Shown piece after piece: positions 36,714 to 62,715 of a stretch of DNA of 64,000 nucleotides. Location of the stretch: assembly GCA_963931865.1 (NCBI GenBank), contig OZ007507.1:1994913-2058912 (forward strand), in the 5' to 3' direction. Position 1 is the first letter of the stretch. Each line of letters opens with the position of its first letter. Made by a program: the position numbers and the translations under genes. The DNA comes from Axinella damicornis. Taxonomy: Eukaryota > Porifera > Demospongiae > Axinellida > Axinellidae. Below the pieces are notes generated by a model. It saw only the letters and a list, made by a program, of their open reading frames with translations, searched no databases and had not been told where the DNA came from.

Positions 36714-39700
36714 ATGTCTCGTTTCACGCAGCCTAGTCAGGACGACAGTGGCTACATCCTGGTGGCCAGGATGGACAATGCTAGGAGCCTTTCTTCCATC
36801 CTTAAGGCTGTCAACTTCAGGGAGGTCAGAGGCTGTAGCTAGACCATCAGTGGGGTCTGAACCATTCTTCCTAGGGTTTGTTCTCAGATCCCCTTGCACA
36901 GGAGGAAAGGAGAGGGGTGGTGACTCAAAATTTGAGTCACCACCCCTCTTGGTTCACACAGAGCTTTGAAAGAAGCATGAGGGAAGGGCAAATGCTCTCA
37001 CCAGCCACACCCCCAACATGCATTTGCAATGGGTCATAGCCTTCATTCCGATAACTCCCCCTCCATGGATCAGAATGTAAAATTTAATTGCAAAAGTATT
37101 GAGACCTGGGAAGTGGAGGGTTGGGTGAAGGGAGGCTGGGGAGGGTGGCCAAGGGACATTGTTTCCCCTAGGAATGAGGGGGGAGCCAATATTTGACCAC
37201 ATAACCACAAGGAAATCAGGCCAGGAAAGGAGGGGCTAGCCTCGTTCCTAGGCTCTCGTTCTCCCTTTCGAGAATGAGAGCCTGGGAACGAGGCTAAGGA
37301 AGGGCCTGGTACTCTAATTTGGCAGAAACACCGAAAACTCAACAACCTTGTACCTCCCTGCTTTCCCTTGCCCTAAATCTTACTGCAGATGGCGACATGC
37401 TTTGTCAGCAGCAACGGGTTGAAGGTGACGGTGGAGCAGGCAAAGTGTGTACAGGCCAATGCGTTCATCCAGTCCACCCTCTTCCAGCAGTTCACGTTCC
37501 TACCGGACGCCCCAGCAGTGTTCAGAATCAACCTCGCTGCTCTCATTGTTAGTTACAGCCAACCTTGTTTGTGACGCATAACCATTCGGATATGTTGTTG
37601 CTATTAGTTAGCCACTGAGCTTCATGCAGTGGATCTTGCACATCAACTGTTTCAGTATTACTGGGCATCCAGTTGCAACACACACCGTTCAGGTTTCTGG
37701 TGCAGGTGTCCGGCAAGAGTGCCAACCAGATTGGTCCACATACCCAGGGTGGTCTCTAGCCTAGGATGAGTAATATCTTTGGAGATCCTCCATTCAACTA
37801 TGAAACTACCCATGCATACCCTTCCTAATAGACTTATCAAGCATGCTAATTGCATCTTCTTGTCTCAGATCCTTGGGCCATACCAATGAAAAACTGCCGA
37901 CCTTTTTGACCCACTGATATTTGAATCTGCAGCTGCTAAAAGTGGAGGCCTGAAAACAATGCTCGGCCTGCATGCTAATGACGTATTTCTCTATTGTATA
38001 TGTGCAGGAGTGTTTGAACATATTTGGAAGCAGCCATAACCCCGAGTCCCACACCGCCCTCAAGATGTGCTATGCTGGTCATGGACACCCGCTGACTCTG
38101 CTGTGAGTAGGTCCATCAATGTTGGACGACCTGGACTCAATCCGCATTTGGTCCATGCACACTGACCAAGATGCAGCTTCAATCTAGTAGCCATCATTAC
38201 TGATTACAAGCAGCTTTTATTTACCCCCCATATAATTTTGAGCTCCATGATGGCAAATGCTGTCATATGTAGGTTGCCGAAGAGTTAACTGCATGACTTA
38301 GTGGCCCCACGTCTCAATAATAACCTGTTGCCATGGCAATGGCTACTTTGACAACTATAGAAGCACATTAGGCCAGTTCCAATGTGCAGTAGTGCATGCC
38401 ACTCGTCACATGTTTAGCTGTATCTCATGTCTTGCATACAGACTTGAGGAGGCAGGTGTCCTCACAGACTGCAGCATCCAGACACAGGAGGCCGATGAGA
38501 CCCTCGACTTTGACTTCTGCAGTGCCAACGTGGTCAACAAGATTATCATGAGTGCAGAGGGCCTCCGGGAGGCCTTCGCTGAACTGGACATGACCAGCGA
38601 CAGCTTAGAAATACTGCTCTCTCCGTCCTCACCTTTCTTCAGACTCTCCACGTCTGGATTTGCAGGGACAACTGAGGTTATTGATACCACACCTTGTCAT
38701 GTGGTGTGTTCTATGGCCCCTATTGAGCAACCTGAACTTTGAACCTTCAATTTGAAAAGTGGGAGCCCTACAGAAGAGCTTCGGTTGGGCTAACAAGGGG
38801 CAATGAACACCGTGTACTTACACTGTGCATGTATGGCTGTAACAGGATGATTCTAACTACAGTGAGAACTTGGTACCCTATTGTCCCGGGCCTGGGGACA
38901 AGGCAACGGTGATCAAAGCACTTACGTACTAGAGTGGCCATCTAGAATGATTTACCTGGGCATTTGTTGTTTTGGTCAATCTACATGTGTGCATGTGGCC
39001 TTGTTCCCCAACCTTGCTGCTCCTATTGTCGTCCTCTCTCTAAAGAAGTTGGTCACCTCAGTGCATGGAGGATTATATGGCCACCCTTTTCGAGTACTGG
39101 GAAAAATAGTGACAAGGGTTTCAATTTATGCCAGATTTGAGATTGTGATAAACCCTCTCTCCCTCCCTCACTCCCTCCCCTCCCTCCTATAATTCCCTCT
39201 CCTCTCTCCCTCCCCTCCCTCCCTCTCTCCCACCCTCCCTCCCTCTGCCTCCGCTCGCTGTGTGTAGATTGACTACCCCAAAGACTCAGACATGATGGAA
39301 GTGTTTGAGTGTAAAAAGAATCAATCCAACAAGTGAGGGTGTGCTCTAGTCTATAGGTCCCAGGCAAAAGCATCTGGCCTGGGACTGAGGGTAACCGTAC
39401 GCATCATCATCCTGGTACCCTTCGTCCTCGCAGGTATAAGCTGGTATTGCTGAAGCCTTGTACGAAGGCCTTGAACCAGTCCACCAAGATCTCTCTGCGT
39501 GTGGACCATCGGGGGTTCCTCTCTCTTCAGTGCATGATTCTTACAGACGACAAACAAGTCTGCTTCGTGGAGTACTTGGTTAGTTAAGTCATTGATGCAT
39601 GTGCAACTTGAAACCAACAGCTAACTCAAGAGATAACGTGAGGTTGGTAGAGCCTTTCGGGGTCCAAGAGTCCATGCAGCCTTGGATAATAGACATACAC

Positions 39701-39970
39701 ACACCCCCAAATATAATGGTACAAACCAGTGTGGTCTTGTTCCCAGCCCCCGCCCAGTTTTTAGTTGCCACTGAAAACAGCACGGGTCTGGGAATGAGGC
39801 TAGTATAAGCCCTTTACATCTTCCAGCTTGTTGTTCTTGAATTACAATGTCATAGAAACAGCTGCGAAACTACAAACTGATTGTTGTTTATTACATCAAC
39901 ACCTGTGACACTGTATCATATTTTACTCTTGCAGTGCGTGCCTGATGAAGAACTGTCTGAAGACGGATGA
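36714..39970 (+). CDS. RAD1: Cell-cycle checkpoint protein RAD1 (9-1-1 clamp)
   Basis: RAD1 forms the 9-1-1 ring (RAD9-RAD1-HUS1) that is loaded at damaged DNA to activate ATR signalling. Exons 36714-36824, 37389-37547, 38008-38102, 38442-38676, 39268-39332, 39434-39578 and 39935-39970 give 281 residues (human 282) with consistent phases. Conserved text includes MATCFVSSNGLKVTVEQAKC, VQANAFIQSTLFQ, ETLDFDFCSANVVNKII, EGLREAFAELDMTS, YKLVLLKPCTKAL and GFLSLQ..., with a short acidic tail. The start ATG (36714) leads directly into the conserved N-terminal DNARSLSSILKAVNFRE. It is divergent from POR and convergent with the large minus-strand gene. Confidence 0.96.
37237..37296. mobile_element. 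Hairpin element in RAD1 intron 1
   Basis: TAGCCTCGTTCCTAGGCTCTC and its inverted complement lie between AGGAGGGGC (37228-37236) and AGGAAGGGC (37297-37305), a 9-bp repeat with one mismatch. Confidence 0.75.
39150..39247. repeat. CT-rich tract before a RAD1 acceptor
   Basis: About 95 bp of CCCTCCCTCC text precedes the acceptor TGTGTAG at 39267. It is another greatly extended pyrimidine tract. Confidence 0.8.
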
Positions 39971-40540
39971 CAGAACAACCGCATATAGTGATCTCACCTC
40001 TGCCAATGCATGGCATATCTGCATGCTTTAGCACAGTTGATGCATGCGTTGTATACCCGGCAAAAATCAACTATTCACCTGTTTTCCTACTTGGAAGTGG
40101 CATAACTGGTCCACCATTGTCCACTAAATTGTGGCTATAAGTAATGGATAATTTATACAGCATGCAAATCTGATCAATTAACCAAGTACATGCATGTATG
40201 TAGCAGTGGCATGCTACACATCAATTACTTGAAAGTTTAGTGAGTAAACCAGTAGATTTTGAGAGGCGTTAACGCCATGGCATAATTATATCTCTTTACT
40301 GATGAAGGGTTAATTGCAATATTCCTTCCCACATAGGTCAGTATGCAAACAGCAGCAGTCATGCACTCAATCCATGATTGATGCTGCTTGGTATGCATGA
40401 TGTAGGTGACAACGTCAAATAACATACGCAATATGGTTGATGGAGAAAGAAATAATATCGAGGAAGATCGAGTTTCAATATTGGCTTAAAAGCATAGTGC
40501 ATGAGGATGAAGAATGTACAATGAATATTTCTTCAGTGTT
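39971..40540. other. Convergent 3' region between RAD1 and the large minus-strand gene
   Basis: There is 570 bp of AT-rich sequence with no coding signal. It should contain both 3' UTRs. Confidence 0.5.
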
Positions 40541-55792
<15,252 letters not shown>

Positions 55793-56344
55793 ATTCAGCT
55801 ATCCACACACCCTACTGCCAGCAGCAGACTGCAAGCCAAGACAAAAGGTTAAAGTTTATCAAGTACATGATGCAAACCAAATGAAATCCCTCAACAAGTT
55901 ACTTGGCTGAGGAGTCTGGGCTTGGGCTGGAAGGTGGGTTTTCGTGCTAAACCACGAATACACACACAGGTCTATTCTACCTACCTACAAGATAAGACTA
56001 ACACACACTGCATACACAAGCCTTCACAACGACGACTACATAGCTAGCTAGATGTGCAAGTGATATTAACGCATCATCTGACTAAAATGAAACTCACGAG
56101 AACAGAGGCTCGGTCGGTAGAGGAGCCTCCGAGATCACAAACAACTTCAAAATCCTTCTAGTTTACGTAATTACTCGCGCATGTGCTCTAATAGAAGTTC
56201 AGTTGGGCGGGATTTAATTAACCTACCAGGAAGTAAATCTCTTCACTTGCTAGTTATTACTGGCCGAGTCTGGTTCCCAGACCCAACTCGCGGGTAAGGG
56301 TTTGGTCTGGGAACCAGACTGTTACAGGTCAGCAACCAGAAATT
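55793..56344. promoter_or_regulatory. Divergent promoter region of the large gene and RNLS
   Basis: 552 bp lie between start codons. It contains TTACGTAA (about 56163), a GC box GGGCGGG (about 56203), and a hairpin of the TCTGGTTCCCAGACC type at about 56266-56322 that ends only about 20 bp before the RNLS ATG, so it is probably in the RNLS 5' UTR. Confidence 0.5.
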
Positions 56345-57406
56345 ATGGAGCTGCTGGTGGTCGGTGCAGGCATTACCGGTTCCCTAACAGCCGCCCTACT
56401 AGCCAGACGTCGTCCGGAGCTTGCTGTAGGTCTGACAGTGTGGGATAAGGCAAGGGGGGCAGGAGGGAGAATGACCACTCACAGACTGCCTGCAGACCCC
56501 TCCCTCCACGTGGATATGGGTGCACAGTACATCTCTCGTTTCCAGCGAACAGAGGAAGATTCAGAGTACCAGAAGCTAAAAGACGAACTGTATGTTGAAC
56601 TAATTCCCAATGAGATTCTCAGCCCATTTTGTGGAAAGATTGATGGTGAGCTACAACATCACGCAAGCATCTCCAAGTTTGTAGCCCCCAAGGGGCTAAG
56701 CAACATTGCTAAATATTTTCTTAGCCAGTCAAATGCAACCACTCAATTTCAACAGCAGTTGACGAAAGCAGAGCTCAACTACTATGATGATCAGCATAAG
56801 ATTCTCTGCACCGCGGCAAGCCAATTGCAAGCCCGTTACGATGCTGTGGTCCTGACAATGCCTGTTCCACAGATGCTTGCGCTAGACGGGAACCTGATTG
56901 GCTCAATTGACCCTGAAATTATGACAACATTGAACTCTGTGCAGTATTCATCTAGGTGTGCGTTGGGTTTGTTCTACGATGAAGCCGCCGCTGTACCGTC
57001 TTGCAGCTGGTCAGGAAGGTACATTGACCATCCCGTTATTCGCTATGCATCCTGGGATACAGCCAAGCGGGCATCTGGCTCCGCAGGAAAGACCCTTCTA
57101 CTCCACACAAGTGTACCGTTTGGGATAAAGCATTTCAACAGCACCGATGGAGAAGTACAGAAGCTGATTGAGCAGACCTTGAAAGAACTGATTCCTGGCT
57201 TGCCCCTGGCCTCTCATTCTTACCTTCTTCGCTGGAGGTACTCCCAGGTTTCACAGCCCTATCCTGGGCATCCAGGCTGTGTGGTCTTGTCACGTGATCC
57301 GCTGGTGATTGCAACTGGTGACGCATTCAGCGAGTCAAGCTTCGACGGTTGTGTGTACGCTGCTAACGCAACAGCAAAGATACTGACACAGTGCCTACAG
57401 CAATGA
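56345..57406 (+). CDS. RNLS: Renalase-like FAD-dependent oxidase
   Basis: One exon of 353 codons (human renalase 342). Renalase oxidises aberrant 2- and 6-dihydro forms of NAD(P)H back to NAD(P)+. Visible features are the FAD Rossmann motif VVGAGITGS with GAGITG at 7-12; VWDKARGAGGRMTT (32-45); MGAQYI; VLTMPVPQML; SRCALGLFY; HTSVPFG; WRYSQV; and the C-terminal GDAFSESSFDGCVYAA. All follow the order seen in human renalase. The ATG at 56345 gives the normal N-terminus directly at the FAD motif. The gene has no introns here, unlike vertebrates. Confidence 0.95.
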   Translation: MELLVVGAGITGSLTAALLARRRPELAVGLTVWDKARGAGGRMTTHRLPADPSLHVDMGAQYISRFQRTEEDSEYQKLKDELYVELIPNEILSPFCGKIDGELQHHASISKFVAPKGLSNIAKYFLSQSNATTQFQQQLTKAELNYYDDQHKILCTAASQLQARYDAVVLTMPVPQMLALDGNLIGSIDPEIMTTLNSVQYSSRCALGLFYDEAAAVPSCSWSGRYIDHPVIRYASWDTAKRASGSAGKTLLLHTSVPFGIKHFNSTDGEVQKLIEQTLKELIPGLPLASHSYLLRWRYSQVSQPYPGHPGCVVLSRDPLVIATGDAFSESSFDGCVYAANATAKILTQCLQQ

Positions 57407-57524
57407 AGTGTGAGTGAACTAGTTTGTTACATGTCGCACACTGGGTTTTTTTTGTTAAAACTTCTTTCAATAGTGAAAGTGAAATTACACTGGATGACGA
57501 CAAAATTAATGATAAAGCTACTGT

Positions 57525-59070
57525 CTAGTACAGTTTCAGATCTCCAGTTACCATGTCCACTTGCTTAGCTGGTCCTGAAAATTAACAGACAGAGTAAACT
57601 TTCAACCAGCTCTGTTATTGCAGTGCAGAAGCCCAGTTCTGCAAGCAGTACAGACCTAACTACCTCAGCATACAATTATTGTCATTACTGTAATCCCCCT
57701 CCCTCTCTCAAGCATGCCATAGAGCAAGTGATGCTTGAACTATAGTCTGAAATGGGCTGAAAATAATAGGCTAGATCACCAATACATCTGCAAGATAGAC
57801 GTACCTGGTCCTACACACAGCACTGTCTTAGAACCTGGAGCTATTTGAGTTCTCCCGGCATCTCGTACAATGTGGGTGTTGAGCCCCACATTAGCAGCCT
57901 CTGAAGCTACCTTGAGGCTATAGGTGCATGGGAAGAACACGTAACTCTCTACACAAGTGCATGCATGACAGCAAATGGTAACTGCTCCCAGGCCTCCTCC
58001 CCTACTGATAACTAAAGCAGTCCAAGGAATGATTACACAATGTATGTCTCAGATGGGATTCCCATCACAAAGCTACAGTGACCCCTTGAAAAACCAGCAG
58101 ACAAGACAGGTATGCATCACGGTCTCAACTCCTCCATACCATGGATTTCACATGTCACTCTTTCAGCACTCCCATCAATGTAATGAACACGTACAGCAAA
58201 CATACAGCCTCTGAGACTAGGCATAGAAGTATACTCACAATGTCTGCTCATCGGGAGCCTTCACGACCACCTTTGTGCATCCTGTATGCTCCCACCTACG
58301 CAATAGCTGGCAAAATACAGCAAATACTAACTATTACTACTGGCACAGAATATGAAGTACCTCTGCATCTTGGCCCAACATTTGCTTGTATGCACCAATA
58401 GCTGCATGTCCACACTAGAGGAGCAACAAGATAGAGTATTGTACAGCAGATCTGCCGAACCATGAAACATTTGCCAAATAAAAATTTGTAATGCTATACA
58501 TACACATGCAGTAAATAGTACACAGGCACATTAAGGACTGGATCCAGCTGTTTTCAGCTAAATTTTCACTCTATATACTTGTACGTGTATTCGAACATCA
58601 AGAAAGGACTTGTTCCCACTCTACATACGTGTGGCGAGATATGTTTCTGCACATCACAGCCACAGGACAAACAATGCTACTCTCTCACATGCAGTTTAGT
58701 TATCCCATGGCTTAATTCCAAATGTGCACACAGCTAGCCTCGTTCCCAGGCCTCCACGCCCAAGCAACAAAAGCTGGGCATGACGGCCTGGGAACGAGGC
58801 CACACACAGCAGCTGCTACCTTATACTATGAGTTCTCACATGCCAAGATCAACATACATTAAAGCAGCAAAATTAAAAGTTTAGCCAATATTAAGTATTA
58901 GGCCACTTGCTGAATTAAGGCTCGCCAATGTTTTCTCTAATCATGAATGGCCTTGGATAAAGACTTGCCTGTGCTGCAACCTTTCCTTTGCCCATTTTTA
59001 GATCATTTCGAATCACAAACACCATCTTGTACTCCCCAGAAACATAGTCAAAATCCAGAGTCCTTCTAAC
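57525..59070 (-). CDS. PTRH2: Peptidyl-tRNA hydrolase 2 (PTRH2/Bit1), catalytic domain exons
   Basis: This enzyme releases tRNA from peptidyl-tRNA; in animals it is mitochondrial-membrane associated. Exons (minus) 59070-58969, 58414-58361, 58306-58239, 57917-57805 and 57574-57525 give 128 residues that join in phase. They read [82 protein letters not shown] and end TGDLKLY. These match the Pth2 family along its length ([47 protein letters not shown]). The first intron listed uses a GC donor (CAG|GCAAGT). The 5' exon is separate and less certain. It converges with RNLS, with stops 118 bp apart. Confidence 0.93.
58735..58802. mobile_element. Hairpin element in PTRH2 intron
   Basis: TAGCCTCGTTCCCAGGCC ... 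GGCCTGGGAACGAGGC with CACACAGC on both sides (58727-58734, 58803-58810). Confidence 0.8.
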
Positions 59071-59149
59071 CTGCAAATAAAAACAAAACTCAACATTCAG
59101 GCAACCCAAATCAATACATTAAGATTTTCTAGTGTGTGTGTGCGTAACG

Positions 59150-59262
59150 GAACTAGGGTGTCCATATGAAGTATGAACGTCACACTCGTCACTAGTCTAG
59201 TCAGTTTAATCCCTCCCAATAGATTTGACTAGTGACGTGTGTGACCTTCATACCTACTGACC
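59150..59262. mobile_element. Small foldback element (GTATGAACGTCACACTCGTC type)
   Basis: AGTATGAACGTCACACTCGT and CACTAGTC are mirrored by GACTAGTG and ACGTGTGTGACCTTCATAC around a central TAATCCCTCCCAATAG. The sequence is unrelated to the TAGCCTCG family. Confidence 0.65.
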
Positions 59263-59799
59263 TCAACCTTGCATTAAGGTGGACCCAGTGCACCAATGCT
59301 ATTCACATTACAATGTCCTCGGTCAACTATATGGTTACAACTGCACCTTATGGTTTAAGGAGTAGCTAGTCACCTACATACTGCCTATAGATGTGTTTGC
59401 TGCCAGGATCAAAAATCTTGATTTCTGAAATCGTCCTTGATTGTTTATCTTGCTCCGGACAACAACTTGCTCCTTTGTCGCCTCTTGGATCAAAATAGGC
59501 ACACCTCCCCAATGTTATGCAATTGAGAGGAAGGTGGTTATATTGTTTCCGCGAGTTCATCTTGATTCACAGAGCTCTTGATCGTTTACGATCTCCTGAA
59601 CATCTAAAAATAATTTACCTCAATTGCTTACTTGATTCTACATTGATCCCAGTCGCAAATGCTTCTACGGGCAGTATACAGCTAAGCGGCTACCCTTTGC
59701 AGTTATATGACTGTGGAGACTACGGGTCAATGGGAGTGACCTGCCCCCTGCTATGTGGCAGTATGTGCATAGACCCCTTGCAAAGCATCTGGTTATTAA

Positions 59800-59946
59800 A
59801 GTGAGTAGAGAACTGGCCGGATTCGCAGCTGCTAGGGGTAATCTTTTCCTCCTGGAGGCCAGAAGGACACCGATGAGAAGGCCACAGCCCAATCCCGCCG
59901 TCAGGGCCAACGTGACGTGCAGGGAGTGCGAGGACTCCAGTACCAT
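59800..59946 (-). CDS. PTRH2: Probable first coding exon of PTRH2 (membrane anchor)
   Basis: ATG at 59946 starts MVLESSHSLHVTLALTAGLG, then CGLLIGVLLASRRKRLP. This is a hydrophobic helix followed by positive charges, like the N-terminal anchor of human PTRH2. I could not find a donor that joins phase 0 to the exon at 59070, so the right boundary is approximate and another exon may lie between. An in-frame ATG further upstream at 60069 is also possible. Confidence 0.5.
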
Positions 59947-60086
59947 TCTCCGAGATCGTAACAAGCGCAGCATGTGGTTGGATAGTATACGGATAGTATA
60001 CGGAGAGGCATTATCTAAGTATACGGAAATCGAGCCCACTGCATGCACTGGACAGCAAACTGCTTTCATGAGCTAGGAGCTGTGTT
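59947..60086. promoter_or_regulatory. Divergent PTRH2/MVK promoter
   Basis: 140 bp or less separates the starts. It contains three copies of AGTATACGGA-like sequence (ATAGTATACGG twice, then AAGTATACGG) at about 59990-60028, which could be a repeated factor site. Confidence 0.45.
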
Positions 60087-62693
60087 ATGGCTGACGTGAG
60101 GAGTTCTCCAGTCCTTGTATCTGCTCCTGGCAAAGCCATCCTACACGGGGAGCATGCTGTAGTATATGGAAAGGTGAGCTGTCATGGCTGTGTGAAGAAG
60201 TGTCTATAGTATCCAAGCTATTACTACACACACAAGTTTATGAATGTCGTTGTGTCCGTATATCAACATGCTGCAGCCTGCTCTTGCCTCCAGTCTGGAC
60301 CTGCGTTGCTTCCTCCTGCTCCTCCCCACCCACACCGGTGCTGTCGTGTTGGAGCTGCCCGACCTACAACTGGAGAGGACATGGAAGGTTTCGGAGCTTG
60401 CTGAGGCACTGTCAGCAGAAGGTGGAGCTAGTGGGTACTTCAACTAGTTTGGTTGGTTGCATTGTTCTGGTCGTCATAAGCTCACTATTACACAGGAATA
60501 CAGCTGGAATTGCTAAAGCAACTTTCTCGCATCTCCTCTGACCAGGAGATCCCACCCACTGAGTCTCTAGCCATGCTGGCCTTCCTTTACCTGCTCACCC
60601 ACATCTACGAGGAGAGACTGAGGTATGGTTAGAGCTCTAGTGGTGTGCTTCAACTCAATTGCAAACGTACATGGAAATGCTATGATATCTGTTGCTCACA
60701 GAGAGTTATCAGGTCTCCATGTCACTGTTGTTGCAAGGCTCCCAGCAAGTGCAGGGCTTGGCTCCTCAGCAGCATACTCCGTGTGCATTGCAGCAGCCCT
60801 CCTGTGCAGCAGTGGTGCAATTAGCAAAGTAGGATTATTTGACTCTCTCTGTGACTCACGCATGGACGTGAAGGATGAGTGTGCAACTGAGAATGGACAA
60901 CAGCACACAGACACAAGCAGTGTTGTGGAGAACAGTTCCTGTGCTGAGGAAGCTCAAGTCAGAGTGTCTGGTCAATCAACTGTCACAGCTGACTGCCTCC
61001 CAGAAGTAATTGTGAAGAAGATCAAAGAATGTGGCCATCATAAGTCTGAGAATTGCCGCAGTGTTGTGTGGAACCAGGACGAGCTGGAGCTGATCAACAA
61101 GTGGGGGTTTGAGGCTGAGAAAATCATCCACGGAACACCTTCTGGGATTGACAACTCCATTAGCACCTTTGGTATGGAATTACTCATGTAGGTCGAAGAT
61201 AGTGCACATTTTACCAAATTTTAATGTAACTTTGCTGTATTGCAGGAGGAGCTATTAGGTTCCAATCTGGTCACATCACTCCCCTCCAGAAGTAAGAACT
61301 GTACTGATATAATACGTAGCTACAGAGTACTGCATGCAGATTACAGTTCTAGTGTATTCATTCAGGTACCAGTGGAGCTTCATTCAGTTACATTTTCCAC
61401 AACTTCGAACATGGAAACTAAAACTACAATTGCAGTACAATAAATAACCTCCTTCCCTGAATGTGTGCAGGAATGCATGAGTATAATCTACACTCGAACA
61501 TGCATCTTCTCTACCAGTGTGCCTCGTGTTCACATCCTCCTGGTGTACACCAAGGTGCCACGCAGCACAAAGGAGCTGGTGGCAGGAGTGAGAGAAAGAT
61601 ATGAGAAGGCACGTACAACCACTACTCACGTTTGTAGATAGATCTTGTACAACCATGAGCACTTGAAGAAAAAACTCTTATCATGTCAGCTGCTTGTTCA
61701 CCCTAGTTTCCAGATATTTTGGGCCCCGTCCTGGACTCTATTGCAGCGATTGTGCAAAGAGCACAGACACATCTTGAACAACTGGCTTGTTTACCAGAAG
61801 ACACTCGCTCTCTAGAGGAAAGAAAAATTTACTCTGTGCTACAGGTTGGTGCTCCCCATACTCACACACCTCTTTGCGCAGAGACAAGTTACTATAGTGC
61901 ACAACTCATAGTCTGTAGATGTGGCAAAACATTATCCATGGACTAGGCTTGCCCCAACAAGACATCAGAAAACAGTCACAGAATCTAGCCCCGTTCCCAG
62001 GCCATCGCACAGCTTGTCGTCATGCGCGTGGGAGATCGAGCCTGGGAACAAGCTACACATGGGCAGAAGATGCACTGATTGACCCCTAGCCATGGATTAC
62101 CATAATTGCTTGGCCTTAAGATCGATATTACCTCCTCCCCATGCGTTTCTGTACTCTATTTCACACTGTCCATGTATTGTGTCTGCACAGGAGCTGTTCA
62201 CCTTCAACCAGCACCTTCTAGACACACTTGGTGTTGGTCACTCTGCCCTGCAGAGGGTGTGTGACATTGCCCGGCAGTTTGGGCTAGCTGCCAAGCTGAC
62301 AGGAGCAGGGGGAGGAGGGTGTGCTATCGCGCTGATCCCACCAGGTAGTCAGTATTAGCAGTGTTTACGGGCCTACGGCCATCAATATAGTTATAGCTGC
62401 ACTACAAGGATTTAGTTAGTTAGTTGTGATTTGTGTAACAATGTTTTTCAGAAAAAAACATTGCCTCACTTCAATGATCATGCATGGATATTCAGCTGCT
62501 AAACTAACATTCACCAAAGGGCAAGTAGCACTATGTAGGCTGTTGCTTTCAACATGTTGATTCTGACTCCAAATTAGGATTTCCGGAAGGACAACTCTCA
62601 GAGGCGAAGATGGCATTCACAAAAGCTGGATTTGTTTGCTGGCAAACTATAATCGGCTCCAAAGGAGTAACTGAACACACATTCAGCAAATAA
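60087..62693 (+). CDS. MVK: Mevalonate kinase
   Basis: It phosphorylates mevalonate at C5 in the isoprenoid/sterol pathway (GHMP kinase family). Exons 60087-60173, 60277-60421, 60496-60622, 60702-61171, 61246-61291, 61518-61608, 61707-61844, 62191-62344 and 62578-62693 total 1374 bases, 457 residues, all in phase. Motifs: SAPGKAILHGEHAVV (12-26), LPASAGLGSSAAYSV (133-147), IIHGTPSGIDN (261-271) with the catalytic Asp270, and KLTGAGGGGC (403-412). It is about 60 residues longer than human MVK. The excess is a polar Ser/Thr/Glu segment near 155-235, between motif 2 and WNQDELELINKWGF. The intron after 61608 has a GC donor (AAG|GCACGT). Confidence 0.96.
61987..62056. mobile_element. Degenerate hairpin element in MVK intron
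   Basis: TAGCCCCGTTCCCAGGCC ... GCCTGGGAACAAGCTA. Confidence 0.6.
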
Positions 62694-62715
62694 AAGTTGC
62701 ACACTTGTACAGCTC

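Noticed and set aside
59366..59560. Minus-strand ORF between PTRH2 exons (DPRGDKGASCC...)
   Set aside because: Could be a missing PTRH2 exon, but neither boundary gives the required phase; left out.
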